A stretch of DNA of 64,000 nucleotides from Catonia carolina (Eukaryota; Arthropoda; Insecta; Hemiptera; Achilidae): contig JAQMRL010000007.1 in assembly GCA_035578175.1 (NCBI GenBank), positions 45,265,391 to 45,329,390 of the forward strand, read 5' to 3'. Positions within the stretch are counted from its first letter, which is position 1; every line of letters begins with the position of its first letter. Of this stretch, positions 1 through 64,000 are shown in pieces. The translations under genes were made by a program, and so were the position numbers. The notes below the pieces were generated by a model. That model saw only the letters and a program-made list of their open reading frames with translations. It did not search any database and was not told the origin of the DNA.

Positions 1-886
1 GAGGAATAAATGCATTTTTGTTACCACTGTATTACACTACAATTATTCATGACACACATATAATAATACGTGATAATGTAAAACATAATAATTATATAAT
101 AATAATAATAATTAATAGTCTAATTATTTATACATTTCAATACAATAGAATAATAATAATAATAATAATAATAATATTAAATCACTATATTTATATTAAC
201 TATACCTTATTCATTTTTATATATTAAAACATATAAATTTTTTTTAATTTACATATAAGAAATATAAAAAAAGAATGACATATGACACATGACATATGGC
301 AGTAAAAATAATACTTAAAATCGTTTATAAAAATATCTAAACGGATACTAGTTTCATGACAATTGTTTATACAACCGAGCAGTTATTTGATGAGCAGACA
401 CAATTATATGTGAAAAATCTGTTTCACTTTTATAACATGTAAGTATAATACTTACTTCAGCTGCTCTGTTTTCATAACAATTACTGGGTGTCAATTGAAT
501 GTCCTTCATCACCTATAACTTTTTATCGGATTAAAATTTACAGTATAAAAACACTATACACTAGCTTTCAATTCATCTAAAATTACTCGACACATAAATG
601 AACAGAGATAAACTGAAATCTTGATACAGATGAAACTTACACAAAGCATTATCACAATGAAACAGATACAATGATTGATTATTACAGCCCTTTCTTATTT
701 TATAATAACTATACAATGGCCAAACAAATGTGTCCTTTTCATCACGTTTCATTTCTGAAAATGACTTTGGAAAAGAGTCATACTGTACAGGAACAAGATA
801 ACGATGGTTTATGTATCTCATTTTCTTCGGGTAAACACATCAGTAAATGCTGAGTGTCCACCAGTTATCCATCTGTTCTTACTCAC
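1..886. other. Non-coding flank, AT-rich
   Basis: Contains ATA/TAA simple repeats at about 95-175. I see no supported gene. Confidence 0.5.
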
Positions 887-937
887 CTCCAATCCTTCAT
901 CCGTTTTAGTTACATACAGCGATTGTAACCCATCTGA
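887..937 (-). other. Candidate small coding exon of unknown gene
   Basis: A 51-nt open block (17 codons, SDGLQSLYVTKTDEGLE) bounded by a good acceptor with a pyrimidine tract (TGTTTTCAG) and a strong donor GAG/GTGAGT. It is symmetric in phase 0. If the donor is not used, the frame stays open for about 20 more codons to a TGA. It could belong to a minus-strand neighbour or be chance. Confidence 0.25.
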
Positions 938-1134
938 CTGAAAACACAATTTAGAGGAGACATGCACAGATGTTAAGACAATTAAAGCGTAAAGGAGAAA
1001 GAATATCTGGTGGGGGAAGCACCGGGCAACAACAGATCATAAAAGTACCATTGTTTTTTGTACCTCGATATACTTGAACAATACAAAATACTATAATAGG
1101 GAAATATCAGTGCACATGAAATCTCCTCTCTTAT

Positions 1135-1560
1135 TCTCCTTTTATTATTATTGTTATTATTTGCGAATAGTCCCCTTAAGGAGAGCGCTAAAAAAACCAA
1201 AAATCTAGCTCTTGGTGGTGTCTCTGTTCCTCCTTTTAGCTTCCCAAAAACCTTTCATCCTCTCACTTTGCGCCTTTTTCTCTTCGTCTGTCCATTTTCA
1301 CCCATTTCTTTTGGCTTGTGATCTGAACTGAATTTCCTGGTTTCTGATTTTTCTCCACAAATTTTGCGGTCATGAATGTCCTCCATTGTGATGCACAATT
1401 CTTGCAGGTCTTCCATAGTTTCTTTGTACCAAGAGGTGCCCAACTTTGAAGTGGAAATTATGTTTAATATTCTTTTTGTCAGTCTGTTGTCACTCATTCT
1501 GGCTATATGCGTAAAAAAACCTCACTCTGCGTTTTCTGATGAATGTCGTGATGGTTTCAG
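1135..1560 (-). mobile_element. Non-LTR retrotransposon 3' fragment (reverse transcriptase ORF C terminus)
   Basis: On the minus strand the fragments TITTFIRKRR, ARMSDNRLTKRILNIIST, DLQELCITMEDIHDRKI and SERMKGFWEAKRRN line up with the C-terminal tail of LINE ORF2 proteins that insect annotation pipelines often label craniofacial-development-like. At least two frameshifts separate the pieces. The reading ends in TAG at about 1,207, followed by a short 3' UTR (GCGCTCTCCTTAAGGGGAC) and an AT-rich trinucleotide tail at 1,140-1,165. It is 5' truncated and dead. Confidence 0.75.
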
Positions 1561-1570
1561 TATATTGTAC

Positions 1571-1790
1571 ATATCAATATATATTTCTAACCACCAGAAT
1601 ACAGTAATAGAAAACACTTGCCAATGTTTATAGCGCTTTCGTGTATCTTGTACACATCTTCAGTAAATTAAAATTCTTTAAAATTTTTTTTCACATCAAA
1701 ATTTAAAACTTCCTACTCCTACCATGGCTAAATAATACGGCAGTTTATAATCCTACATAGGATGTTTGATAAAATAATATATATATGTGA
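1571..1790 (+). repeat. Short repeat, second copy at 19.3 kb
   Basis: It begins with ATATATTTCTAACCACCAG and ends TTTGATAAAATAATATATAT. An inverted copy lies at about 19,280-19,500, matching along most of its length. The 19.3-kb copy has an additional inverted end, so the family is probably a MITE. Confidence 0.6.
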
Positions 1791-2191
1791 TAATGAACAG
1801 CCAAAACAAAACAAATTAAATATAAAACTCACCTCAGAGTATTACATTTATTCAAGATCTTTCGTCTCCCTCGGAGATATCATCAGGAATTAATACACAC
1901 ACTAAACACATAAAACAATTCTGGTCAAAGACCACGTCAATTGTTTCCTATATCAATAACCATGCCGCGCGCGGTTATTCGGCCGAATGCAATAACCAAC
2001 CGCGCCCGGCATGGTTATTGATGTAGGAAACAATTGACATGGTCTTCGACCAGAATTGTTTTAATGTTTTATGTGTGTATTAATTCCTGATGATGTCTCC
2101 GAGGGAGACGAAAGATCTTGAATAAATGTAATACTCTGAGGTGAGTTTTATATTTAATTTGTTTTGTTTTGGCTGTTCATTATCATATATG
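1781..2191. repeat. Large foldback (inverted repeat) element
   Basis: Two arms of about 195 bp (1,781-1,975 and 1,995-2,191) are near-perfect inverted copies around a GC-rich centre near 1,984. Each arm holds CTGATGAT, a 6-bp stem (TCTCC/GGAGA core) and GAAA, i.e. a hammerhead-like arrangement (1,856-1,887 minus; 2,086-2,115 plus). No coding content. Confidence 0.85.
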
Positions 2192-3044
2192 TAGTGGTGC
2201 AAACAAAGGAAAATAATGTTTAATAAAATAAAATACTATATATATATGGCCTTCGGGCCAGCCCAGTCAGTCAGCTGGTAGAAAGTCGCTATTATTTGTT
2301 AAGTAACACCGGTTAAGCTAGCGACTTTGTATGGTGACCAGTTGACAGCCATCCATGAACAAACTCTACTGGGGGTCCCTGTTCAAACTCATGTCTAATC
2401 TACGTCAAAACATACAGCAAAAAGCAGCGATCAAATTGGGTAGTTGTCAACAATGTAGAGTTCCCGATAACAAATAAAAGCTAAAAAAAATATACAAATA
2501 TATGCACACATTGTCGTATTATTCAATACTTGATATACTCTTCCTTTCAATTTATAAACAAAATCTCATCTCATATTTCTAAATTAATGACATTTACAGA
2601 ATTAAAATATCCTGCGCTAAATTAATAAAAGATATAATTTAATTAATTTTTTTAAATACAAATACAAAACACTTTTTTCAGATTAAATATAATATCTGGA
2701 TACTAAAATAATAATTATTGAATCAAGTAAATTTTGTGATGTAAATGACATGGTGCTTAAAAATGTTATAGTAGCAAATCAACAATACGCTCTGATAACA
2801 GTAATTACAGAAATTTTTGATGTACATATAAATGATTCTTCTGATTCAGAGCTCTCAAGAGTCACCAGGTAAACTATAATTACAAATAGCTCTTGTTGAT
2901 AATATTCCTTCTCAACTTTTATCACATCAGCATTTAGATGTAATTCTTCCACAGATATATATCAGCTACTTTGCCCATTTTAAATGTTGCATTAAGATTA
3001 GCTACAAAATTTTTCATTCATCCCCAATAAACTCTGATTTACAT
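2192..3044. other. Intergenic DNA, nothing recognised
   Basis: A less AT-rich stretch at 2,250-2,480 could be an old repeat but has no diagnostic feature. The rest is AT-rich and has no supported gene. Confidence 0.4.
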
Positions 3045-3104
3045 CCAGATGACGTGTTTGTTGTCTTTCATTTATTAATGAAAGACAACAAACGCGTCAT
3101 CTGG
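3045..3104. repeat. Long hairpin, about 27-bp stem
   Basis: CCAGATGACG at the left and CGTCATCTGG at the right are the ends of a nearly perfect palindrome with one mismatched pair and a loop of about 6 bases (TTATTA). Confidence 0.8.
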
Positions 3105-3369
3105 TTTCAACATGTTTTTGTTAAATTGGGTGTTTTTGTCGACTAGGACAATGGTATGGCACATTGTGAATGACAATAAATGTTTTTGGCAGAATTTCCA
3201 GTAACAATTTATCTTAAACCCACTTCAAGTAGTTTGAGAAATTAATTTGGTTGTAGTAATCACGGGAACTAATACCTGCCTTCTGTAAATGTGGTCGAGT
3301 CTGGACATTTTTTATTGGTTTTACATCCGACCATTATACACACTAAAGCTAGTTAAGGGTGATAGATAA

Positions 3370-3520
3370 AAACAAACAGCAACTGGCTTCTACGCCAGAG
3401 TCCCAGGTTCAATTCCTGGTTAGGTCTGGCATTTTATCATCACTCATTTTCATACATCATCATTCTCCATCAACAGCATTAGCAGAAATTGCAAAACAGC
3501 CAGACGTTAAAGAAAAAAAA
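3370..3520 (+). mobile_element. tRNA-derived SINE
   Basis: An RNA polymerase III B-box-like GGTTCAATTCC lies in a tRNA-like head, followed by a shared tail (TCTGGCATT, CAGCATTAGCAGAAATTGC, CCAGACGTTAAAG) and an A-rich end. The same tail occurs at 39.1, 43.1 and 54.3 kb. Confidence 0.65.
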
Positions 3521-4149
3521 ATCCACTCTTCTAACCATATTGTCTCCTTTCTCAAGCATGTGCACAGATATCTGCCTACTATAGTACTTTTGCAGCCCTC
3601 CTATCTGTTTGCCGATACCAAAGTTACTTAATACTTGATAAGGTAAGTGTAGGTTGAAGAACAGTTTTCAGAAGACAGAAACCGAGATAGAATTGCAACA
3701 TTAAGAAAAGAAAAAGCAATGGGTACAAACAGTTTAACAGTCGTTAAGGAAGCTATCGTTCATATACATATAAACGTTACACATAAATTTATACATTTAC
3801 ATCTATTATACTATATTCCATCATCATAATAATAATAAATAGTAGTAGTAAGAATAATAATAAAAAATGATACAACAATAATATTAATAACAACGGACAA
3901 ATGGAGGCGAATAATGATTCCTTTAAAGAACAGCAGGTTGTGAGTACCTGGAAGAAACCGATGGTGATCAACAGCTGCAAATGGTGATAACTGGGAGTAG
4001 TTATAAATTTAAGGAAGCTGCTTCTAAAAAACTGAATGAATTTGACTATCTGTGATGGCAGTGGCAATTTGGCAATTCAGAGAATACTTTGATGACACCT
4101 GTCATTTTATGTAATAACGATGGTAATTTTGCCAGTTATCGTGTTCACT

Positions 4150-4155
4150 TTTATT
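4150..4155 (-). promoter_or_regulatory. Candidate polyadenylation signal
   Basis: AATAAA on the minus strand starts 20 bases after the stop codon. This would give a very short 3' UTR. In such AT-rich DNA the hexamer is common, so another site further downstream may be the real one. Confidence 0.25.
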
Positions 4156-4174
4156 TCAGTCTCCTTTTCTCAGA

Positions 4175-58842
<54,668 letters not shown>

Positions 58843-59687
58843 CTACAATAAAAAACCAGTCAAATCATTAGATTAATAATATGCGATATTATAATTGATT
58901 TTCTGTAATTTTAAAATTGATCAGTTTCAATTTTCTAATAGAACAGTTGTTGTTGTTTAGGTCATCAGCCAAAAAACTGGTTTGAACCTGTAAAAGTTTT
59001 ACTAAGTAAAACGAGGAGTGAGGTGGTTTACCATTGCCTTCCTTACTGAATGGAAAAGTATGCTTATCAGCATGCCGGGCCCTCTGAAAAGCACATATTT
59101 TCCACACTGCAAATGACACCCACTTCATTCACCACAGGGTCTGGCTGTATAATGAAATTCATTACTTTCAGAGGAGATAACTCTGATTAGTGTCTTTTAC
59201 ACTTCTACCTCTTCTGTTCTTAAATGATTCAGTCATTTAATTGGCTGACCATGTGATAAGAAACAGAACTATTTATTTTAGCCCTGCAACGAACAGATTG
59301 AGAGTAAATAATTTGACTCTCCGCCTGTCTGTTATGGGCAAAATTGAACAGGTCTGATCGAAATATGGAAGAGTGCTGTTAACACTTACACCTACAGGTC
59401 AATAAGCTACATAACTAATTAAATAAAACACACATTACTTTTTACACTATTTTTATCCATATATTCATCTTCTTTATGATAAAATGCAAGTAATAACCTT
59501 ATCAAATTTGAGATCTCTAGTTCTAATTGGCTGGTTCAGTGATACTTCATTTTCCTTTTCATAATTTCAAATCTCACTCCCATCAAAATATTCTTTTAAC
59601 AGCGAGCCACTCTATTTCATAAAAAGCCATCATCACGTTGGAATCAATACAACACTACTCTTCACTGATATGATCCGTGACCCATGG
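58843..59687. other. Upstream intron or flank
   Basis: The segment 58,950-59,160 looks like a dispersed repeat (GGTCATCAGCCAAAAAACTG, GAGGTGGTTTACCATTGCC). I found no signal-peptide exon on the minus strand. Confidence 0.4.
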
Positions 59688-59755
59688 TATAGTGGTCAGC
59701 ACAACTGGCTTCAAACTCAGGGGTCCTGAGTTTGATTTCTGGTCAGGTCTGAATG
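59688..59755 (+). mobile_element. SINE head fragment
   Basis: GGTATAGTGGTCAGCACAAC, then a degraded B box (TGAGTTTGATTTCTGG). Matches the heads at 18.1 and 20.2 kb. Confidence 0.5.
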
Positions 59756-60326
59756 TGTGAAGTTGAATTGTAAAAATTGGTTTGTTTATTTATTTCATAT
59801 AAGTAGTTTCTTCATAACAAGCAAATAGTGAAAAATTATGATAAATTTGTAAGTAAGAATTAATTATTTATTTCATTATAAATGACCATACTTCTTTTTA
59901 GTTAAATTTCATTTATGTTTTATGTAATTAAAACATTTTGTATTAAATCTAGTCTGTTGTTAGGTCAAGCACAGACCATTCGAAACAGCATAATAGTAAG
60001 TCTCTGAATGGTGGTATATTTTCTGAATAAAAAGTCCCTTTTCGAAAGTAAAATTTCCCTTTTAATTATTCTTACAAAATATAATTAATTTTTGTTTACC
60101 AATTTTGAAAATCATATGGAATTTTCGTCATAATTATTTTACCGACATTTGTTATTGTTGCATTCAGTAACCCACGGATTCAATACATAAGAAGTAATTA
60201 ATATTGTTACACGTTCTATTGAAAGCGATGAACTCTTGACCTTGATTAGAAAAACATTATTTCATTTTCTTGTTAATTAATAAATTTGATTTCCATTTTC
60301 TGTGTGTTATTGGAAAAAATCATTAT

Positions 60327-61104
60327 TTTTTACTTTGTCTTGCCTATATGAATAAATAGGAAGGAAACTATTGTTTTCATGTCGATTTTTCGAAATCCAA
60401 GTTTTCACCGGATCTACATGTTTTCAGACACCCTGAACCCAAAAAACATGATTTTAGCGATTGGTCTGTGTGTGTGTGTGTGTGTGAACAGAATATCTCA
60501 AGAATGGACCATCGTATGAACTTGAAACTTAAGTTAGATACCACTAGAGGACATGACATGAATATTTTCATCAAAATCAGTCTACAAGATAGGGTAGGCG
60601 CCATGTCTGCTAAAATTCTTGGTGAGGCTGTTTCCTCGTAAAAAGATCGTTTTTTTAAAGTTCTGGCTTCAATATGCATTTAAAATCCTACAACTTTTAT
60701 TTCAAACTTTTTTTGTTTAACGCTTAGTTTAGCGGTAATTAGCGATTTTGTTTTTTTCTCACAAAAACATGTAAAAATCGATTTTTTTTAAGTTTTCAGC
60801 CTTATTATACATTTTATGACAAAAATGCATATAATAAGATTTATACGAAATAAAAAGATCTACGACTTTTATTAAGAGCATTTTTCTCTACAGAGTCTAG
60901 TTTAGCGTGAAAGATGATTTTCAGTATTTTTAAGCCAAACTGAGGTTTATTTTAATTTTGCATCTTTCACTCATGATTAAAATAAGATTATGTTTTTTGA
61001 GATTAGTTTTTTTGTTTATTTCTAATGTTTTATTACTAATGTTAGGTTATATTATTAATTATTTGCATTGGCAAGAGAAAGTTGTGGAGTGTTTCACATC
61101 AGAT
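60327..61104 (-). mobile_element. 930-bp repeat family, copy I (internally deleted)
   Basis: Reverse copy about 780 bp long; the segment containing the CCGGAAGTAGTA block is missing. The GT microsatellite is at 60,470-60,486. Confidence 0.82.
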
Positions 61105-61769
61105 TTTTTCTTTTCCATTATTAATTTATCTTTTAAAACGCTTTCACTTACAAAAAGGGTAAGTTAACACAAAAAAATCTCTTAAGTGGTAACACTGACG
61201 CATGAGCCCATTACAAAATTCCCTCTATTCTTTATTGCAGTTAAGTAATCTATCATGCTATTACGAATAGACAGTGGCTTATTGTAATTTTCTAGTTAAT
61301 GTAAATGGAAGTAGGCTAATTATTTTGTAAATAAATATTTATTAAAATTTAAAAGGAAGTTTTGTTATTAAGAAACAACCAGATCCTGAAAGGATCCACA
61401 ATAAACAACACTATATATAAGTAATTAATGAATTAACAGTAACCCTACACACATGGCAATTTTATTTACTAGAAGAATTTGTTGTTAATTCTGATGCATT
61501 CAACTATCTTACCACTTATTTAACTTAAACATTTAAGAAGTAAATTATTTTTTTAGTAAAAAATGAAAAATTTCAATTTAATCTTTCAGAAAAAAATTGA
61601 CATGAACTAATTCAACTGTTAGTCATTCCATGCTTAAATATCTATTCCCTTGATTGGAAATAAATTCTTCTTTCAATTGTCCTGCCAATCTAACTGGATG
61701 GTTACCATTTGACAACAAACCATAACATTTTCGCAATGCTTTCTTTACTATACAACAGCCTTTTTACTA
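61105..61769. other. Nothing recognised
   Basis: AT-rich stretch before the mariner. Confidence 0.4.
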
Positions 61770-62692
61770 CGAAGCGTGTTTTTTAAGTAAGTACCGTTTT
61801 GCGATTCCGCCGCCGCAGTGCTACGGTCGGCGTTCCGCGCTGGTTACCTACATCTCTTGTCTAGCACTGACGCCATTACAGTCTGATTCTTCATTGTATA
61901 CGTTGTTTACTGAGTGTTTAAGATGCCTCTGACAATCGTGAGTCCTGCTGATTGTGAAGTACGGGATGTTATACGATTTCTTAGTGCTAAAGGCGTAAAA
62001 CCGATCGATATTCATCGTGAGATCGTTGAAGTTTACGGACAAAACATTATGAGTGATGGAATGGTAAGGAAATGGGTGAGAGCATTTAAAGATGGCCGCA
62101 CAAATGTGCAACAATTTCTGCCCGGAAAATCATGTGCACAGTTTTTTGGGACAGAAAAGGAGTATTGCTAGTGGAGTTTCTGCCTCGTAATGAGACAATC
62201 AATGCAGCGTCTTATTGTGAGACATTGAAAAATCTGCGTCGTGCAATCCAGAACAAAAGACATGGCAAGTTGAGTAAGGGTATCGTTTTGCTGCATGACA
62301 ATGCCCGTCCACATGTGGCTAATCAGACCAAAGATCTCATCAAATCATTTAAATGGGAAACTCTAGATCATCCTCCATACAGCCCTGATTTGGCGCCCAG
62401 CGACTACCATTTGTTCCTGCACTTGAAGAAACACCTGGGCGGTCGGCGTCTTCAAGACGATAACGTAGTCAAAACATTTGTGATGCAGTGGTTAACAAAT
62501 CAGGCGGCAGAATTTTATCAGGAGGGTATTCAAAAACTGGTGCCACGTTATGACAAGTGCCTCAATATTCACGGAAATTATGTAGAAAAGTAGATTAAGG
62601 TACAGGCTTTCATGTAAAAATAAAATTATTGCGATATCTTTGCACGTCTTTTTTTAATTCCAAAACGGTACTTACTTAAAAAACACGCCTCG
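61770..62692 (+). mobile_element. Mariner element with internal deletion, young copy
   Basis: Terminal inverted repeats of at least 31 bp with one mismatch (CGAAGCGTGTTTTTTAAGTA against CGAGGCGTGTTTTTTAAGTA), flanked by TA (61,768-61,769; 62,693-62,694). 923 bp in total, against about 1.3 kb for a full mariner. Confidence 0.92.
61923..62593 (+). pseudogene. Mariner DD34D transposase, deleted and frameshifted
   Basis: The N-terminal DNA-binding part (MPLTIVSPADCEVRDVIRFL, then VRKWVRAFKDGRTNV) ends in frame 1 at a TGA... more exactly the TAG at 62,169-62,171. The C-terminal part is open in another frame from 62,132: FWDRKGVLLVEFLPR, LLHDNARPHVANQ, SPDLAPSDYHLF, ending GNYVEK and TAG. The second and third Asp are 34 residues apart (D34D). 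The segment with the first catalytic Asp is deleted. Confidence 0.9.
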
Positions 62693-63197
62693 TATATTCA
62701 AAATCTGAAGATGTAATGTCATATATCCGTGTATCATAAGATACGGGTTCAATCTTCAGCAGTTGTCTTAGTGTTGTGGAGTAATAAGATCTTTAAATAC
62801 AATAACTATAAGCAATAATTTGGTTACTCCTGTGGCTTTCCTAGTCTGCGATTGCAGATGATCTAAATCCCTCAAATACATCAATTTGGTAGTCATCCAT
62901 CTGCTTTCCTCACACTAAAATATTAGATGGTTTAACACTGGTTTTTCTTAAGAATTATGTGAGGAAATAATTCAGTTCCACTAGCCAGTACAACAAGCAT
63001 CAGTTACCCTCGACTTTTAATGTAAAAAATTATAGATGAAAACTTTTGCGCTTATCATCTAACTAACTAACTAACATGAGTTAACTAACATATGAGTTAA
63101 CATCTAACATGAGTTATCATCTAACTTTTGCTTTTGTCATTGCCAAGCAACGACATATAAAATTGAATGGGTGTTTTCTGTAATTACTGACCTGTGG
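62693..63197. other. Nothing recognised
   Basis: A small CTAA/ATGAGTTAACATCTAAC repeat cluster lies at 63,058-63,125. Confidence 0.45.
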
Positions 63198-63205
63198 GCT
63201 TAAGT

Positions 63206-63754
63206 TAGGGTGACCAGATTGTTACCATGCAAAAATGGGACACTAATATAACACGCACTACCTGGGGCTGTGATCTAGGGGTGGGGGTATGGAATAGGGC
63301 CTACAGAATCCTGGTTCAATGTTCGTCTGTTAAAAATATTACAAAATAAAAAAAATCAAGTGTCTAAACTTTGTTTTTAAAACTTTTAAAGCGTGAATTT
63401 TCTTTTCTTTTACGCCTATCAAAGCACACAATTTGCTAGTTTTTCAAGGAATAAAAATAAATAAATAAAATGTAGAGGTTCATATTACTTTATTAGTAAA
63501 GTTATTTCTCAAGAAGTATAAATGAACAAGGATATACCATTAAAATACACAACTGGTAACAGAATTCAACAAACTGTAATACATTTTTAAGTTCATTTGC
63601 TCCAGCCAACTTAACAATGTCTTTTTTCTCTATTATGAAATTATAAAGTGAGAAAACGGGACATTTTGACGTCCCGACAACATTTTTTGAGACAACGGGA
63701 CACAATGTGAAAAAACGGGACTTTCCCGTTTTTACAGGACGCCTGGTCACCCTG
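63206..63754. mobile_element. hAT-type non-autonomous element
   Basis: 8-bp target duplication GCTTAAGT at 63,198-63,205 and 63,755-63,762. Ends TAGGGTGACCAG and CTGGTCACCCTG. The interior contains ACGGGAC/GTCCCG motifs near the right end; no transposase frame is seen. Confidence 0.82.
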
Positions 63755-63762
63755 GCTTAAGT

Positions 63763-64000
63763 AGGTCTATGCAGTCACTTCATTATCTAGTACTGATATT
63801 CAATGATTGACATTAAACAATGACAGCATTGATAATCAATTAGTGGGTCTACACAATAAGCCAATGTAGGCGCTTTATTACCTAGCATTGATATTCAATT
63901 AAATTCTTATAATGATCAAGATCGAAACCATACATGGATCATAGCAATAATAATAATAATAATAAACTATAACAATACATTAATGTTTAACATCTGTTTA
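63763..64000. other. Right edge, nothing recognised
   Basis: AT-rich, ending in an AAT simple repeat near 63,945-63,965. Confidence 0.5.

Noticed and set aside
63502..63750. 82-codon minus ORF near the right edge
   Set aside because: It lies wholly within the hAT-type element and shows no transposase motif.

Overview
This is an AT-rich nuclear window from an animal, almost certainly an insect. It is dominated by one large multi-exon gene on the minus strand. The evidence is spliceosomal introns with GT-AG (once GC-AG) borders, a receptor protein tyrosine phosphatase with the Ptp69D domain order, and a mobile-element load typical of insects (mariner, DD41D mariner-like, piggyBac, hAT and Tigger/pogo-type elements, tRNA-derived SINEs, non-LTR fragments). 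A hemipteran-like genome is possible, but the species cannot be fixed from the sequence alone.

The gene runs from about 58,842 (5' side) down to a TAG stop at 4,175-4,177. I could join 26 exons in a single uninterrupted reading frame: all 25 internal splice junctions keep phase and give 1,474 residues plus the stop. In order, the protein has two Ig domains, three FN3 domains, a conserved membrane-proximal module, a Ser/Thr-rich mucin-like stretch with a furin-like RSRR site, one transmembrane helix, a catalytic-looking phosphatase domain D1 (VHCSAGVGRTG) and a degenerate D2 (HCHCGSDRS, with the WPD aspartate replaced by Thr). The signal peptide and first exon are not found and probably lie beyond the right edge or are unrecognised between 58,843 and 64,000. 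By homology the product is a neuronal cell-surface phosphatase used in axon guidance.

No second host gene is convincing. Only a weak 51-nt candidate exon at 887-937 (minus) may belong to a neighbour. The introns hold the rest. There are nine copies of a roughly 930-bp repeat whose layout (subterminal inverted repeat, internal CA microsatellite, 3' stem-loop) resembles Helentron/DINE-type elements. There are three deleted mariners with intact terminal inverted repeats, two further degenerate mariners, and a DD41D transposase remnant. A piggyBac deletion derivative keeps a 132-codon ORF. Two hAT-type MITEs have 8-bp target duplications, and two elements have Tigger/pogo-like ends. SINEs share one tail but have different heads. 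A 5'-truncated LINE carries a complete RNase H domain. Several large foldback elements and a dispersed family with a hammerhead-ribozyme-like CTGATGA-stem-GAAA motif complete the list.

Layout: 1-4,174, downstream flank with LINE, foldback and SINE; 4,175-17,022, D2 and the end of D1 (mariner in the 3' introns); 18,698-28,737, D1 and the transmembrane exon; 30,592-35,716, membrane-proximal exons; 36,711-47,745, FN3 exons; 49,464-58,842, Ig exons; 58,843-64,000, large upstream intron or flank with repeats only.
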